64,000 bases of DNA from Faecalibacterium prausnitzii (GCA_004558805.1 SFDE01000003.1:62001-126000); one strand, 5' to 3'. Positions 1 to 8,349 are shown, counted from the stretch's first letter. The notes: a model not told the origin generated them from the sequence alone. A program made the numbers and translations.

Positions 1-379
1 AATTGCGGTCCACAAAGGACTTGAACCGGTGGATGTACCAGTTCATGGTCGCCTGCCCCTTGCCTTCAAAGTGTCCGTACTGGGGGTCGTCGAACCGGTA
101 GGGGGAATACTCCACCAGCCGCTCGTTGTTCACCCCGGGGTTGCACTCCACCGCCGCCACGATCAAGGGGGTGTCGGTGTAGTCCAGATAATCCGCCATG
201 CCCCAGCTCTTGCCGTAGGTGGCATCCTCGTTGAAAAAGACATTCTGTCCGTCAAACATGTACAGCACCGGGAACCGGAGGTCCGGCTGGGACTGGTACA
301 TGGTGGGCAGGTAGACATAAACTCTGCGCTGCTCCGTGCCGCCTACGGCAGGGTAGCTTACGCTCCACTTTTTGATCAT
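1..379 (-). CDS. Putative esterase (alpha/beta hydrolase), N-terminal part
   Basis: Only the first 126 residues are in the window; the gene runs off the left edge. The start ATG at 379 is preceded by GGAG seven bases upstream. The beginning (RRVYVYLPTMY, then FPVLYMFDGQNVF and PLIVAAVE) has the strand order and the YMFDG turn of the putative-esterase family (Esterase D/IroE-like, PF00756), which hydrolyse acyl or siderophore esters. No signal peptide is visible, so a cytoplasmic enzyme is likely. The catalytic Ser, Asp and His would lie in the missing part, so activity and substrate cannot be judged. Confidence 0.7.
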   Translation of the reverse strand, partial: MIKKWSVSYPAVGGTEQRRVYVYLPTMYQSQPDLRFPVLYMFDGQNVFFNEDATYGKSWGMADYLDYTDTPLIVAAVECNPGVNNERLVEYSPYRFDDPQYGHFEGKGQATMNWYIHRFKSFVDRN

Positions 380-498
380 CGCGTTACTCCCTCGCAATCC
401 TTCCACTCCAGAGCCCCTGCCGCCATGCAGATGCGCTCTGTCAGCTTCAGTGTAACACCATGGACCACAAAATGCAACGGTTTATGCCCGGATACGAC

Positions 499-530
499 AA
501 ACGCCGCCCAGCGATCGTCCGGCGGCGTTT
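499..530. terminator. Perfect 10-bp hairpin between esterase and ilvE
   Basis: AAACGCCGCC at 499-508 pairs with GGCGGCGTTT at 521-530 around a 12-base loop. It lies just downstream of ilvE and upstream of the esterase on the same strand, so it probably ends the ilvE transcript. Confidence 0.65.
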
Positions 531-557
531 GCTGTACCCCCAACGGAGGATGGGTGC

Positions 558-1637
558 TCAGTATTTCTTCTGGACCGGAACGATCCAGCCCTTAGTGTCG
601 GGGATCTTGCCCCACTGCATACCGGTCATGGTATCGTAGAGCTTCTGGGTCACAGGACCGATCTTGCCGTCCCCGATGTAGGCGTGCTCGCCCTTCCACA
701 CCAGTTCCTTGACCGGGGAGACCACGGCGGCGGTGCCGGTGCCAAAGATCTCTTCCAGCTTGCCCTCCCGGGCTGCCTGCATGATGTCAGCAATGGCGAT
801 CTTGCCCTCGATGACCTCGTAGCCCCAGTCCTTCAGCAGCTCGATGCAGCTGCGGCGGGTGACGCCGGGAAGAACGGTGCCCACGGTGGCAGCGGTGTAC
901 ACCTTGCCATCGATCTTGAACATGATGTTCATGCTGCCCACTTCTTCCACGTACTTCTTTTCCACGCCGTCCAGCCACAGCACCTGTGCGTAGCCCTGCT
1001 CCTCGGCAAGCTCGCCTGCCTTGATGGAGGCTGCGTAGTTGCCGCCGCACTTGGTAAAGCCGGTAAGACCGGGAGCGGCACGGATGTACTCGTCCTCCAC
1101 GTAGATGCGCACCGGGTTGATGCCCTCGGCATAGTAAGCGCCGGAGGGAGCGCAGATGATGCAGAAGATGTAGTTCTTGGAAGCATGGACTCCCAGACCC
1201 ACGTCATTGGCAAAGATGAAGGGGCGGATGTACAGGGAAGCGCCATCGGTGTGGGGCACCCAGTCCCGCTCCACGTCCACCAGAGCCTCTACTGCCTGCA
1301 CATAGTCCTCTGCAGGGATCTGCGGGATGCACAGACGGTCTGCGGAATCCTGAAAACGCTTGGCGTTGCAGTCCGGGCGGAACAGCTGGATGGTATCATC
1401 TGCCGTGCGGTATGCCTTCATGCCCTCAAAGATCTCCTGTGCGTAGTGGAACACCACCGTGGCAGGGTCCAGCTCAAAGGGTGCATAGGGCACGATGCGG
1501 GGATCGTGCCAGCCCTTGCCCTCGGTGTAATCCATTACGAACATATGATCGGTAAACTTCTTGCCAAAGCCCAGCTTGCTCTCGTCCTGCGGCTTCTCCT
1601 TGGGATGAGTGGTGCGGGTGATCTTGATATCCAACAT
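558..1637 (-). CDS. ilvE: Branched-chain amino acid aminotransferase
   Basis: Class IV PLP aminotransferase of 359 residues that moves the amino group between glutamate and the 2-oxo acids of Leu, Ile and Val, the last step of their synthesis and first of their breakdown; cytoplasmic. The length and layout fit the group II (mitochondrial/Bacillus-like) type: YAQEIFEGMKAY near residue 65, FRPDCNAKR near 85, the PLP lysine at about 196 in GFTKCGGNYAAS, EVGSMNIMF near 230, and GTGTAAVVSPV near 300. The start at 1637 follows an AGGGAAA-type site. It has no operon partner: the next gene upstream is divergent, and a hairpin follows the stop. Confidence 0.95.
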   Translation of the reverse strand: MLDIKITRTTHPKEKPQDESKLGFGKKFTDHMFVMDYTEGKGWHDPRIVPYAPFELDPATVVFHYAQEIFEGMKAYRTADDTIQLFRPDCNAKRFQDSADRLCIPQIPAEDYVQAVEALVDVERDWVPHTDGASLYIRPFIFANDVGLGVHASKNYIFCIICAPSGAYYAEGINPVRIYVEDEYIRAAPGLTGFTKCGGNYAASIKAGELAEEQGYAQVLWLDGVEKKYVEEVGSMNIMFKIDGKVYTAATVGTVLPGVTRRSCIELLKDWGYEVIEGKIAIADIMQAAREGKLEEIFGTGTAAVVSPVKELVWKGEHAYIGDGKIGPVTQKLYDTMTGMQWGKIPDTKGWIVPVQKKY

Positions 1638-1862
1638 ATATTTTCCCTCTTTCCTGATCTCGGATGCAGCATATTCCGCACCCGTAAACGCCGAATGATG
1701 GTTTCTATTATAGTATTATGAAATTCATTTGCAAGGAATCGCAAAATCTTTCATCTTTCGCGCCGGTAAGTTGCGCCAAATTGTGAGCAGATCTGTGTGC
1801 AAACTGCCCAAAACGTGGTACAATAAGAGTGTATTTGCGTTTTTCCTGAAAGGAGTTCTTTT
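1638..1862. promoter_or_regulatory. Divergent promoter region of ilvE and the HAD hydrolase
   Basis: A 225-base AT-richer gap between divergent genes. On the plus strand a TACAAT -10-like hexamer lies about 40 bases before the HAD gene, with AAAGGAG as its ribosome site. No T-box or leucine-leader pattern was recognised on the ilvE side. Confidence 0.4.
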
Positions 1863-2516
1863 ATGATCCAAGGCGTCATTTTTGATATGGACGGGCTGAT
1901 GTTCGACACCGAGCGCATCTGGGCGACCCTGTGGAAGCCGGCGCTTGCCACCCTGGGGCTTACCTATCCGGAAGGGCTGGACGTTGCTGCCCGGGGCACC
2001 TCCGGAGAATCCATGCGCAAGGTGCTGCGGCGCTTTTTTGGAGAGGACTGCGACCCCGATGCCATCATAGAGGCCCTGCACCGGGAGGCGGAGAAGGCTT
2101 TTCAGGCACCGCCCCCCAAAAAGCCGGGGCTGGATGAACTGCTCTGCTGGCTCAGCCAACAGGACATCCCCATGGCAGTTGCCTCCTCCAGCCGGCGCAG
2201 CTCCATCCTGCACCATCTGGACTGCTGGGGGCTTACCCACTATTTCAAGGCGCTGGTGTCCGGGGAGGACGTGACCGAGTCCAAGCCCAACCCCGCCATC
2301 TTCCACCTTGCCGCCCAAAAGCTGGGCACCCCGCCCCGGCATACGCTGGTGCTGGAGGACAGCTTCAACGGGGTCCGTGCCGGTGCCGCCGGGGGCTTTG
2401 TCACCGTCATGGTGCCGGACCTTGCCCAGCCGGACCAGGAGATGCGCAGTCTGTACACTGCCCGGTGCGACAGCCTTTTTGATGTGCTCCGGATGCTGGA
2501 AGCAGGGGAGCTGTAA
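1863..2516 (+). CDS. HAD-superfamily sugar-phosphatase / phosphoglucomutase-like hydrolase
   Basis: A 217-residue HAD subfamily IA protein, cytoplasmic. Motif I is FDMDGLMFDTE with the nucleophile Asp8 and Asp10; motif II is VASSSRRS near residue 107; the motif III lysine is in ESKPNPAIF near 145; motif IV is VLEDSFNGVRAG near 165. The helical cap between motifs I and II is of the beta-phosphoglucomutase/phosphatase type, so a small phosphorylated sugar or similar metabolite is the likely substrate, but which one cannot be read from sequence. Start chosen on AAAGGAG eight bases upstream. It stands alone ahead of the zinc-ribbon gene. Confidence 0.85.
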   Translation: MIQGVIFDMDGLMFDTERIWATLWKPALATLGLTYPEGLDVAARGTSGESMRKVLRRFFGEDCDPDAIIEALHREAEKAFQAPPPKKPGLDELLCWLSQQDIPMAVASSSRRSSILHHLDCWGLTHYFKALVSGEDVTESKPNPAIFHLAAQKLGTPPRHTLVLEDSFNGVRAGAAGGFVTVMVPDLAQPDQEMRSLYTARCDSLFDVLRMLEAGEL

Positions 2517-2641
2517 GGAGAGGCGGTCCTTTCTTGACCCCCCTGCAGAGCTGCGTTATAATGGGAGAATGATCGGGACCGTATTTGTGCCGCAGGCTTT
2601 TCTGCCGCACCGGTTTTGTTTTGCGTGGAAGGAGAACCAGC

Positions 2642-3373
2642 ATGGCATTTTTTGACGATGTGAGAAAAAAGGTCACTCAGGCGGGGCACAGCGCCGCCAA
2701 GAGCGCCCGTGATTTTTCGGAGACTGCAAAGCTGAACAGCCAGATCTCGGATGCCCAAAAGCAGATCAACCAGCTGTACACCCAGATCGGTTACGAGATC
2801 TACTGCGCCCACAACGCCGACCCCCTGCCGGAGGTCGCCCAGCTCATCGAACAGCTCAACGCCCTTCACACCCAGATCGAAGGGCTGCAGGCACAGATCC
2901 AGACCATCAACGCCGGCAGCATCTGCCCCGGCTGCGGCGCAAAGATCCGCCCCGGCATGGCGTTCTGCTCCAGCTGCGGGACAAAGCTGCCCCAGCCCGA
3001 GCCTGCCCAGCCTGCGGCACCCCACAACCGCTGCCCGGTATGCGGAGCCGCCACGGCAGCGGACGCCCTGTTCTGCACCAGCTGCGGCACCCGGCTCACC
3101 CTGCCGGAGGAGCTGAACGGGCTGGATGAGTGCTCTGCCCCCACCGGGCTGGTGATGGACCAGCTGCCGGAGATCTGCCCCACCTGCGGCACCGTGCTGC
3201 CCAAGGGCACCATTTACTGCACCAACTGCGGCTCCTCGGTGCTGCCCACCGCCGGGGCACAGCCCCAGCCGGAGGCACAGCCGGTGCCCCAGAACACCGT
3301 CTGCCCCCGCTGCGGCACCACCCTTGCCGCCGGAACACTTTTCTGCACCAACTGCGGGGAACCTCAGCACTGA
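2642..3373 (+). CDS. Coiled-coil protein with four zinc ribbons
   Basis: A 243-residue protein. Residues 1-90 are charged, helical and probably coiled coil. They are followed by four CxxC...CxxC zinc ribbons (CPGCG/CSSCG, CPVCG/CTSCG, CPTCG/CTNCG, CPRCG/CTNCG) joined by Pro/Ala-rich linkers. All sixteen cysteines are present, so it should bind four zinc ions. No enzyme motif or membrane segment is seen. The start at 2642 is preferred over an in-frame ATG at 2585 because AAGGAG lies just upstream. The PP2C gene begins 33 bases after the stop, so the two are likely co-transcribed; an adaptor role beside the phosphatase is an inference from this pairing. Confidence 0.8.
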   Translation: MAFFDDVRKKVTQAGHSAAKSARDFSETAKLNSQISDAQKQINQLYTQIGYEIYCAHNADPLPEVAQLIEQLNALHTQIEGLQAQIQTINAGSICPGCGAKIRPGMAFCSSCGTKLPQPEPAQPAAPHNRCPVCGAATAADALFCTSCGTRLTLPEELNGLDECSAPTGLVMDQLPEICPTCGTVLPKGTIYCTNCGSSVLPTAGAQPQPEAQPVPQNTVCPRCGTTLAAGTLFCTNCGEPQH

Positions 3374-3406
3374 ACGGACCCCGCTGCTCTTTGGGAGGAT
3401 CCTGCT

Positions 3407-4189
3407 ATGGATTATCAGCTCTCGTACGCCTGCACCAGCCACATCGGCAAACGACGCAAGATGAATCAGGACAACTTTCTGTGCGGCGGCGTTTACGCCT
3501 CTCAGGGACAGACCGAGCCTCTTGCCCTGCCCCTTACCGGCACCGTCGGCGCTGCTCCCCGGCAGCTCTTCGGCGTCTTTGACGGCATGGGCGGGGAGGA
3601 GCGGGGAGAGGCAGCCGCCTTTCTTGCGGCAGAGGCTGCTGCCTGCAGCCCCCTCGCCGGGGACCCGGTGGAGGTGCTGGAAACCGTCTGCCAGAACGCC
3701 AACCAGCGCATCTGCGCCTTCGTGGCAGAAAACAGTCTGGGCATCTGCGGCACCACCGCCGCCCTGCTGCTGACCGATGCAGACCGGCTGACCATCTGCA
3801 ACATCGGGGACAGCAAGATCTTCCGCCTGACGGACCGGCAGCTGACCCAGATCTCGGAGGACCACCTTTCCCTTGCCCCTGCCGGAGTAAAGCCGCCCCT
3901 GTCCCAGTGTCTGGGTATCCCGCCGGAAGAGCTGACCCTCTGCCCCCACTACGACAGCCTGCCCTGCTGCGCCGGGGACAAATACCTGCTGTGCTCCGAC
4001 GGCTTGACCGATATGGTGCCGCCGGAAGCCATCCGGGACACCCTTGCCGCCCATGCGCCGGCAGATGCTGCCGGACTGCTTTTGCAGCAGGCGCTGGACA
4101 ACGGCGGCAGAGACAACATCACCCTGCTGATCCTGCAGGTAGAAAGCCGGAAAACCGGCTTCTGGCAGCGGCTGCGGAAGCTGCTCTGA
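3407..4189 (+). CDS. PP2C-family serine/threonine phosphatase
   Basis: A 260-residue metal-dependent protein phosphatase (PPM/PP2C), cytoplasmic, removing phosphate from Ser/Thr of proteins. The family motifs are all there: RRKMNQDNF near residue 15, GVFDGMGGEERGE near 57, GTTAALLL near 117, NIGDSKIFRL near 130, LLCSDGLTDMV near 195, and DNITLLIL near the C-terminus. The metal-binding aspartates in DG, SDG and DN are kept. There is no membrane helix. The usual partner kinase (PrkC/Stk type) is not adjacent; instead a zinc-ribbon protein precedes it in the same operon. Confidence 0.93.
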   Translation: MDYQLSYACTSHIGKRRKMNQDNFLCGGVYASQGQTEPLALPLTGTVGAAPRQLFGVFDGMGGEERGEAAAFLAAEAAACSPLAGDPVEVLETVCQNANQRICAFVAENSLGICGTTAALLLTDADRLTICNIGDSKIFRLTDRQLTQISEDHLSLAPAGVKPPLSQCLGIPPEELTLCPHYDSLPCCAGDKYLLCSDGLTDMVPPEAIRDTLAAHAPADAAGLLLQQALDNGGRDNITLLILQVESRKTGFWQRLRKLL

Positions 4190-4239
4190 TCCCCCATAAG
4201 ATCCAAAAACAGGCAAGCCCTGCTGCGCCATCTGTGTGG

Positions 4240-4612
4240 AATGGTCCAGTTTCCATGTAATGTTCATGGGACAGGAGCCCTCGTGCTTCACGTAGTTCAC
4301 GGTGCCCAGACAGGTATACGCCTCTGCACCGCCAAAACGGGCATCCGCCTTAAACTCCCGGACAAACAGCAGCACTCGGCTTCCCTTTGCCCGGTGATGG
4401 ATATACCGCTGCTCGGTGGCAGAGGCTTCGGCGGTGGTGCTCTGGCTCTGCCAGTGGAACAGACTTTCGTTGATGGAATAATCCTTGTGCATGGTGGTAG
4501 GGGAGTAGTCTTTATCCGCCTTGTTCAGAGTCGCATAAAACAGTTGCAGCATCCGCCGCTCTGCCGTCGACAGGGCAGCGGATGCTGCTTTGTTTGATTT
4601 GGTCTTGATGAT
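4240..4612 (-). pseudogene. Decayed C-terminal tail of a DUF3427 helicase/nuclease
   Basis: Read on the minus strand, residues from about 4600 down to about 4245 give ERRMLQLFYATLNKADKDYS, then FHWQSQSTT, RYIHHR, VLLFVRE and MNITWKLD. This is the typical C-terminal DUF3427 domain found at the end of large DEAD/DEAH helicases with a PLD-like nuclease, which are common in defence islands. There is an in-frame stop at 4613-4615 and no helicase upstream; after WKLD the similarity stops and the frame runs on antisense through the PP2C gene. It is therefore a remnant and not a working gene. Family recognition is from memory of the conserved tail. Confidence 0.75.
4546..4600 (+). terminator. Possible plus-strand terminator
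   Basis: GCAGCATCCG at 4546-4555 pairs with CGGATGCTGC at 4579-4588, followed by a T-rich run (TTTGTTTGATTT). It could end plus-strand transcripts from the PP2C operon before they enter the convergent LRR gene. It lies inside the helicase remnant, so it may be fortuitous. Confidence 0.4.
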
Positions 4613-4619
4613 TCAGATG

Positions 4620-6347
4620 TTAGAATTTGGAATACTTGTTGATGTCAGACGGCTGGGCATTGAAGTGCTTCGGAGCGTTGTAAAGGATCTCATTGGTTCC
4701 ATATTCCGTGTAACCTTCAACGCTGATCTGGTTCCACATTTCCTCACTTCCACCGTAGCAAACTTCCATGTATTTACAATCTTTAAACGTATAGTCTTCA
4801 ATTCGTGTCAGGCTGCGGGGGATATAAGCACATTCAAGGGCAGCGCAGCCATAAAACGCAGCGCGACCAACGCTGGTCACTCCTTCCGGAATGGCAACCT
4901 TGTGAAGCGATCTGTTCTCATAAAACGCCTGTCTTCCAATTGATTTCAGTCCCTTGGGCAGGGTCAGCTTTGTCAAGCCGGCTCCTTGGAACGCCATTTC
5001 ACCGATGGATGTGATACTATCCGGCAGGGTGATCTCTTTCAGACCTTTGCACAAGCTGAAGGCTTCATAGCCGATTGTCTTCATTCCATTCGGAAGAACG
5101 ACTTTTTCCAGTGCAGAACAGTTATAAAAAGCATCGATCTCAATATTTACAATTCCTTCTGGTATCACTACATTTGTCAGCGAGGTACATCCATTAAACA
5201 TACAAACAGGGATCGTAGTTATATCACGGGGCAATGCAATGCTCTCCAACGCAATGCACTTCTGGAACGCATACTTTCCAATGGTCGTAATGCCATCCGG
5301 CAGATTGATGTTCTTTAATGCACTGCAGCCATTGAACACCGATTCTCCCAGAATGGTCAGATTCTCGGGCAGAGAAACACTTACCAGATTGGCACAGTTT
5401 TGGAAGGTATTACCCTTCAACTCTGTCACATCCTTCGGGATCGTGATGGATCTCAGAGAGACACAGTTATAGAATGCAGTGCCGCCGATGCTCGTAACTG
5501 TATCCGGAAGCGCCAATTCCTTCATCGAAGTGCAATTGTAAAATGCACTCCCGCCAATCACACGAAGGGTCTTAGGAAGCGCTACGGTCTTCAGCTGTCT
5601 GCAGTCATAGAAGGTATTTACCGGAATCTCGGATACATTGCCCATGATCTGCACATTCTGCAAACTTGAGCACTTATAAAATGCTCCGTTCCCGAAGCTC
5701 ACGTTGCCCAGAATCGTTGCAGTTTGAAGCGCAGTGTTGCTGTCGAAGACATCATTTCCCATCCTTGTTACACTTTTAGGAACAACAACTTCGATCAGGG
5801 CATCCGATGCAAACGCATACTCTCCAATCGTCTGCAATCCTTCCGGGAATGTCACCTCCGATAAATTTTTGCACGCATAAAACGCCCTTGTACCAATCGA
5901 TTTTACGGTATCCGGGATGACCACACCGGTAATATTGTTATCCTGATAAAAACAACTATTGCCAATCGCCGTCACCGTCAGTTTCTTCTCACCCACCTTA
6001 CAAGGAATGGTGACTGCACCAGACGGCACCTTTTTGCCGGACTTGTTATAGCCGGTCAATGTTGCCGTTCCGTTGCCATTGTCCTTGTACGTCCACTCGA
6101 TGCCATCGCTGGGTTCCTCCGGCTCTTGCGTATCCGAAGAGCTTGCCGTGGAGCTGGACGAACTGCTGGTGCTGCTGGAAGAACTGCCAGACGGCGGTTC
6201 AGGTGCTGAGCTTGACGCATTGCTGCCTGCCGAGCCATTGGAATTGGATGGCGGTACAGGTGTTTCGCCGCCGCTGCATCCCGCCAAAAGTGCCGCTGCC
6301 AGCATGACCACTGTCATGCCGCACAAAATTTTCTTCTTCAACCGCAC
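4620..6347 (-). CDS. BspA-type leucine-rich repeat surface lipoprotein
   Basis: A 575-residue exported protein. Signal peptide of 23 residues with lipobox LLAGC (Cys24), then a Ser/Pro-rich linker (about 25-75), a short Ig-like strand region, and about eighteen LRR_5 (BspA/Treponema pallidum) repeats of 23 residues built on ...LPxxxTxIGxxAFxxC. Such proteins sit on the cell surface and bind host or bacterial ligands; the ligand here is unknown. The gene is clearly more AT-rich than the genes around it and lies between two broken defence genes, which suggests acquisition by transfer. A divergent XRE regulator starts 160 bases upstream and may control it. Confidence 0.88.
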   Translation of the reverse strand: MRLKKKILCGMTVVMLAAALLAGCSGGETPVPPSNSNGSAGSNASSSAPEPPSGSSSSSTSSSSSSTASSSDTQEPEEPSDGIEWTYKDNGNGTATLTGYNKSGKKVPSGAVTIPCKVGEKKLTVTAIGNSCFYQDNNITGVVIPDTVKSIGTRAFYACKNLSEVTFPEGLQTIGEYAFASDALIEVVVPKSVTRMGNDVFDSNTALQTATILGNVSFGNGAFYKCSSLQNVQIMGNVSEIPVNTFYDCRQLKTVALPKTLRVIGGSAFYNCTSMKELALPDTVTSIGGTAFYNCVSLRSITIPKDVTELKGNTFQNCANLVSVSLPENLTILGESVFNGCSALKNINLPDGITTIGKYAFQKCIALESIALPRDITTIPVCMFNGCTSLTNVVIPEGIVNIEIDAFYNCSALEKVVLPNGMKTIGYEAFSLCKGLKEITLPDSITSIGEMAFQGAGLTKLTLPKGLKSIGRQAFYENRSLHKVAIPEGVTSVGRAAFYGCAALECAYIPRSLTRIEDYTFKDCKYMEVCYGGSEEMWNQISVEGYTEYGTNEILYNAPKHFNAQPSDINKYSKF

Positions 6348-6507
6348 AGAGATCGCTTCTTCGTTTGTTTTCCAAAGCGCATATTTAATCGTACAGACTT
6401 TTTGTATCTACACGGCTTATTAAATTGTAGCACAGCACACTCTATACTGCAAGAAAATAATAAACTCTGTGGTCAAAAATTAAACTGTACAGACAAAGCG
6501 GAAATTT

Positions 6508-6819
6508 ATGGACTATGTCGCTATTGGAAAACGGATCCGTGCACATCGGAAGCGCCTGAACTTATCACAAGAAGAATTATCCGAAATGATCGGTATCTCA
6601 ACCGTCCATATGAGCCACATCGAAACCGGGTACACCAAACTCAGTCTCCCTGTCCTTGTGGATCTTGCTTGTGCCCTGGGCGTGCGGACCGACGACTTGA
6701 TCTTTGATAGAGATGCCCTCGGCAAAACCGAATTGCTGGAAGAAATCGCATTGGAACTGCATGATTGTTCCAATGCCCAGCTTCTTGCTTTACGACAGAT
6801 TGAACCGCCCCAAGATTAG
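6508..6819 (+). CDS. XRE-family HTH transcriptional regulator
   Basis: A 103-residue protein with a Cro/C1-type helix-turn-helix at about residues 6-60: IGKRIRAHRKRLNLSQEEL, then IGISTVHMSHIETGYTKLSLPVLVDLACALGV. A short acidic tail follows; there is no ligand or peptidase domain. Small XRE proteins of this type are typical of mobile or accessory regions. It is divergent from the LRR lipoprotein gene, so that gene is the obvious candidate target. Base composition matches the AT-richer island and not the surrounding chromosome. Confidence 0.88.
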   Translation: MDYVAIGKRIRAHRKRLNLSQEELSEMIGISTVHMSHIETGYTKLSLPVLVDLACALGVRTDDLIFDRDALGKTELLEEIALELHDCSNAQLLALRQIEPPQD

Positions 6820-7130
6820 TAGACATGAATAAAAAGCGCCCTGTGTAGGGTGTGCAAAAACAGTGCAGAAACTGTGTACTTACTCTGGGACAAATAAAAA
6901 CTGATGATTTTTGATCCATGACTTGATGGCGATTTGAGTGACCACAAAGGTAAATTTGATACACGGAAAGAAGAATGCCCACTCGTCTGAGGAGTTCTCA
7001 GGGAAGTGGGCATTTCTGCGCAAGCGGTTAATATAATTTCGATTATGATAATTCAAATTATATTAAGACGTTCCATGGGCTGTAACAGCTTCACCGCTTG
7101 GTTTTCAAAAACCACCTGTTGATAGCGGTG
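6820..7130. other. Gene-free island segment with inverted repeats
   Basis: About 310 bases without a convincing gene. It holds a hairpin (AATGCCCACT at 6974-6983 with AGTGGGCATT at 7005-7014) and, further right, a 12-base perfect inverted repeat at 7028-7066. No long frame with a ribosome site was found, only short shadows. Confidence 0.5.
7028..7066. repeat. AT-rich 12-bp perfect inverted repeat
   Basis: TTAATATAATTT at 7028-7039 is the exact reverse complement of AAATTATATTAA at 7055-7066. Between the arms is a second small palindrome, ATTATGATAAT (7042-7052). The nested symmetry suggests a protein-binding site (operator, partition or recombination site) more than a terminator, since there is no GC-rich stem. 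Confidence 0.5.
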
Positions 7131-7358
7131 TTACTTCTTCACAAATTGGTATACGCCATATTCTGGTGACGTCACCAATCCATGCTTGATAAGATTCTTG
7201 ATAATAGAGGATGCACGAGATTTCTGAACGCCATATAGCTGTGCAACGTTTATGCTGCGGAACTGATATTGATACCGATATCTCTTGAAAAGTTCAAGCG
7301 TATTATACCGTATTTTATCAGTATATTCTACCACTTTATGCGGTCGCATGGATGGCAT
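7131..7358 (-). CDS. Short winged-helix-like ORF, probable 3' fragment
   Basis: A 75-residue frame. From about residue 15 it reads IRYNTLELFKRYRYQYQF, then VAQLYGVQKSRASSIIKNLIKHGLV and a YGVYQF ending, the pattern of a winged helix-turn-helix with a final beta-wing. It has no good ribosome site and its start overlaps the end of the HsdR fragment by 23 bases. It may be the last domain of a larger protein that was lost, such as a Fic- or AlbA-type protein; that origin is a guess. Confidence 0.4.
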   Translation of the reverse strand: MPSMRPHKVVEYTDKIRYNTLELFKRYRYQYQFRSINVAQLYGVQKSRASSIIKNLIKHGLVTSPEYGVYQFVKK

Positions 7359-7908
7359 TCTCTTTCACCGAATTGATCGTTTCCATCAGCTCACTGCCTG
7401 TTTTGCCATCAAACAGGCGGGTAAACAGAATGGGCTGGTCAAAGGGTGGTTTTATCAGAACCGCTTTGCTTTCCACATAACCGTTCTGCTCGATGTAATG
7501 AATGATCTTCTGCACGAATGCGATCTGCTTTGCATTCAGCAATTCGTCGTTGATGAACTTGGAAAATGCCTGCATGGCAGCATCGTGGTCCAGCTTTGCC
7601 ACTTTACGCACCAGCAGACCAAAGGGAGTATCCCGAAACTCCCGTGCATAGTCCTCTTTGCTGCCCAGCTCACAGGTAAAGATATGTTCCAGCTCGGTAT
7701 AGTTGCCCCGGGAAAGCGGAATGTTCTGGGTCAGCTTGTGGATGACCAGCGTATCGCTGCGGTGCTCCATGATGTAGCGGTTCACACGTTCCCGGTACTC
7801 GCCGAAATCGTAGCCGGAATCCAGCGTTTTGCCCTCGGTCTGTTCCAGTACCGGGTCGGCAAGGGCCGTGTAGACAGGTTTTTGCCGTGCCAGAATACTT
7901 CTTATCAT
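7336..7908 (-). pseudogene. hsdR: C-terminal fragment of type I restriction HsdR subunit
   Basis: About 190 residues with the layout of the EcoEI_R_C domain: QKPVYTALADPVLEQ, IHKLTQNIPLS, LEHIF, FGLLVRKVAKLDHDAA near residue 97, FVQKIIHYIEQNGYVE near 130, and a final helix. In complete enzymes this domain ends the 800-1000-residue motor/endonuclease subunit and contacts the methylase. The nuclease and helicase domains are absent: upstream of 7908 the sequence turns into another frame (MKKIQKSAARFDNLKQDF, 7963 down to 7910) and then the tRNA gene. No hsdM or hsdS is in the window, so restriction activity is not expected. Confidence 0.78.
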
Positions 7909-8035
7909 CCAAAAAATCTTGTTTTAGATTATCAAACCGGGCTGCACTTTTCTGAATCTTCTTCATTTTTGTACCTCTGACCTCTGAATTTTTTGAAAAA
8001 ATCATAGGTACAAGCCCCAAAAGCCCGTATAAAAC

Positions 8036-8075
8036 AAAAAAGACGACAAACCGTTTCTTTCAACGATTTATCGTC
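8036..8075 (-). terminator. Terminator of tRNA-Lys
   Basis: Downstream of the tRNA on the minus strand, GACGATAAATCGTT pairs with AACGGTTTGTCGTC around GAAAGA, followed by TTTTTTGTTTT. Confidence 0.8.
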
Positions 8076-8079
8076 CTTT

Positions 8080-8155
8080 TGGTGCGCTCGAGGGAACTCG
8101 AATCCCTGGCCCTCTGATTAAAAGTCAGATGCTCTACCGGCTGAGCTACGAGCGC
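8080..8155 (-). tRNA. tRNA-Lys (anticodon TTT)
   Basis: The minus strand folds as a full cloverleaf: acceptor GCGCTCG with CGAGCGC, D stem GCTC/GAGC, anticodon stem TCTGA/TCAGA around CTTTTAA, five-base variable loop, T stem AGGGA/TCCCT with TTCGAGT. The 3' CCA (8080-8082) is encoded. A terminator follows. The broken hsdR fragment lies immediately beyond its 3' end, as expected when an element has inserted at a tRNA gene, but I found no second copy of the tRNA 3' end as an attachment site. Confidence 0.97.
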
Positions 8156-8287
8156 ATATGTGCAAAAATAATATTGCCGAATAATATTACCACAACCTGC
8201 GTAAAAAAGCAAGTACTTGGCGGCAAATCGCAGCAAAAATCTGTTCCCCGCCGCCCTGTAGGGATCCGTTCGCCTTTTATTCTATAC

Positions 8288-8335
8288 AAAGCCCCCGGCG
8301 GGGTTCCACTATGGGAACTCCGCCGGGGGCTTGTT
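8288..8335. terminator. Strong GC-rich terminator after the SDR gene
   Basis: AAGCCCCCGGCGG pairs with CCGCCGGGGGCTT around GGTTCCACTATGGGAACT, which can extend the stem. T-rich sequence follows on both strands. It ends the SDR transcript on the minus strand. Confidence 0.85.
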
Positions 8336-8349
8336 TTGTCTGCAGGATC

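Noticed and set aside
2240-4239. 770-residue minus-strand frame across PP2C and zinc-ribbon genes
   Set aside because: Only its first about 110 residues (DUF3427 tail) are gene-like. The rest is antisense to two clear plus-strand genes.
4190-4260. Second copy of the tRNA-Lys 3' end (attachment site) at the far edge of the island
   Set aside because: The 3' tRNA sequence (TTCGAGTTCCCTCGAGCGC) was not found near 4200 or elsewhere in the island.
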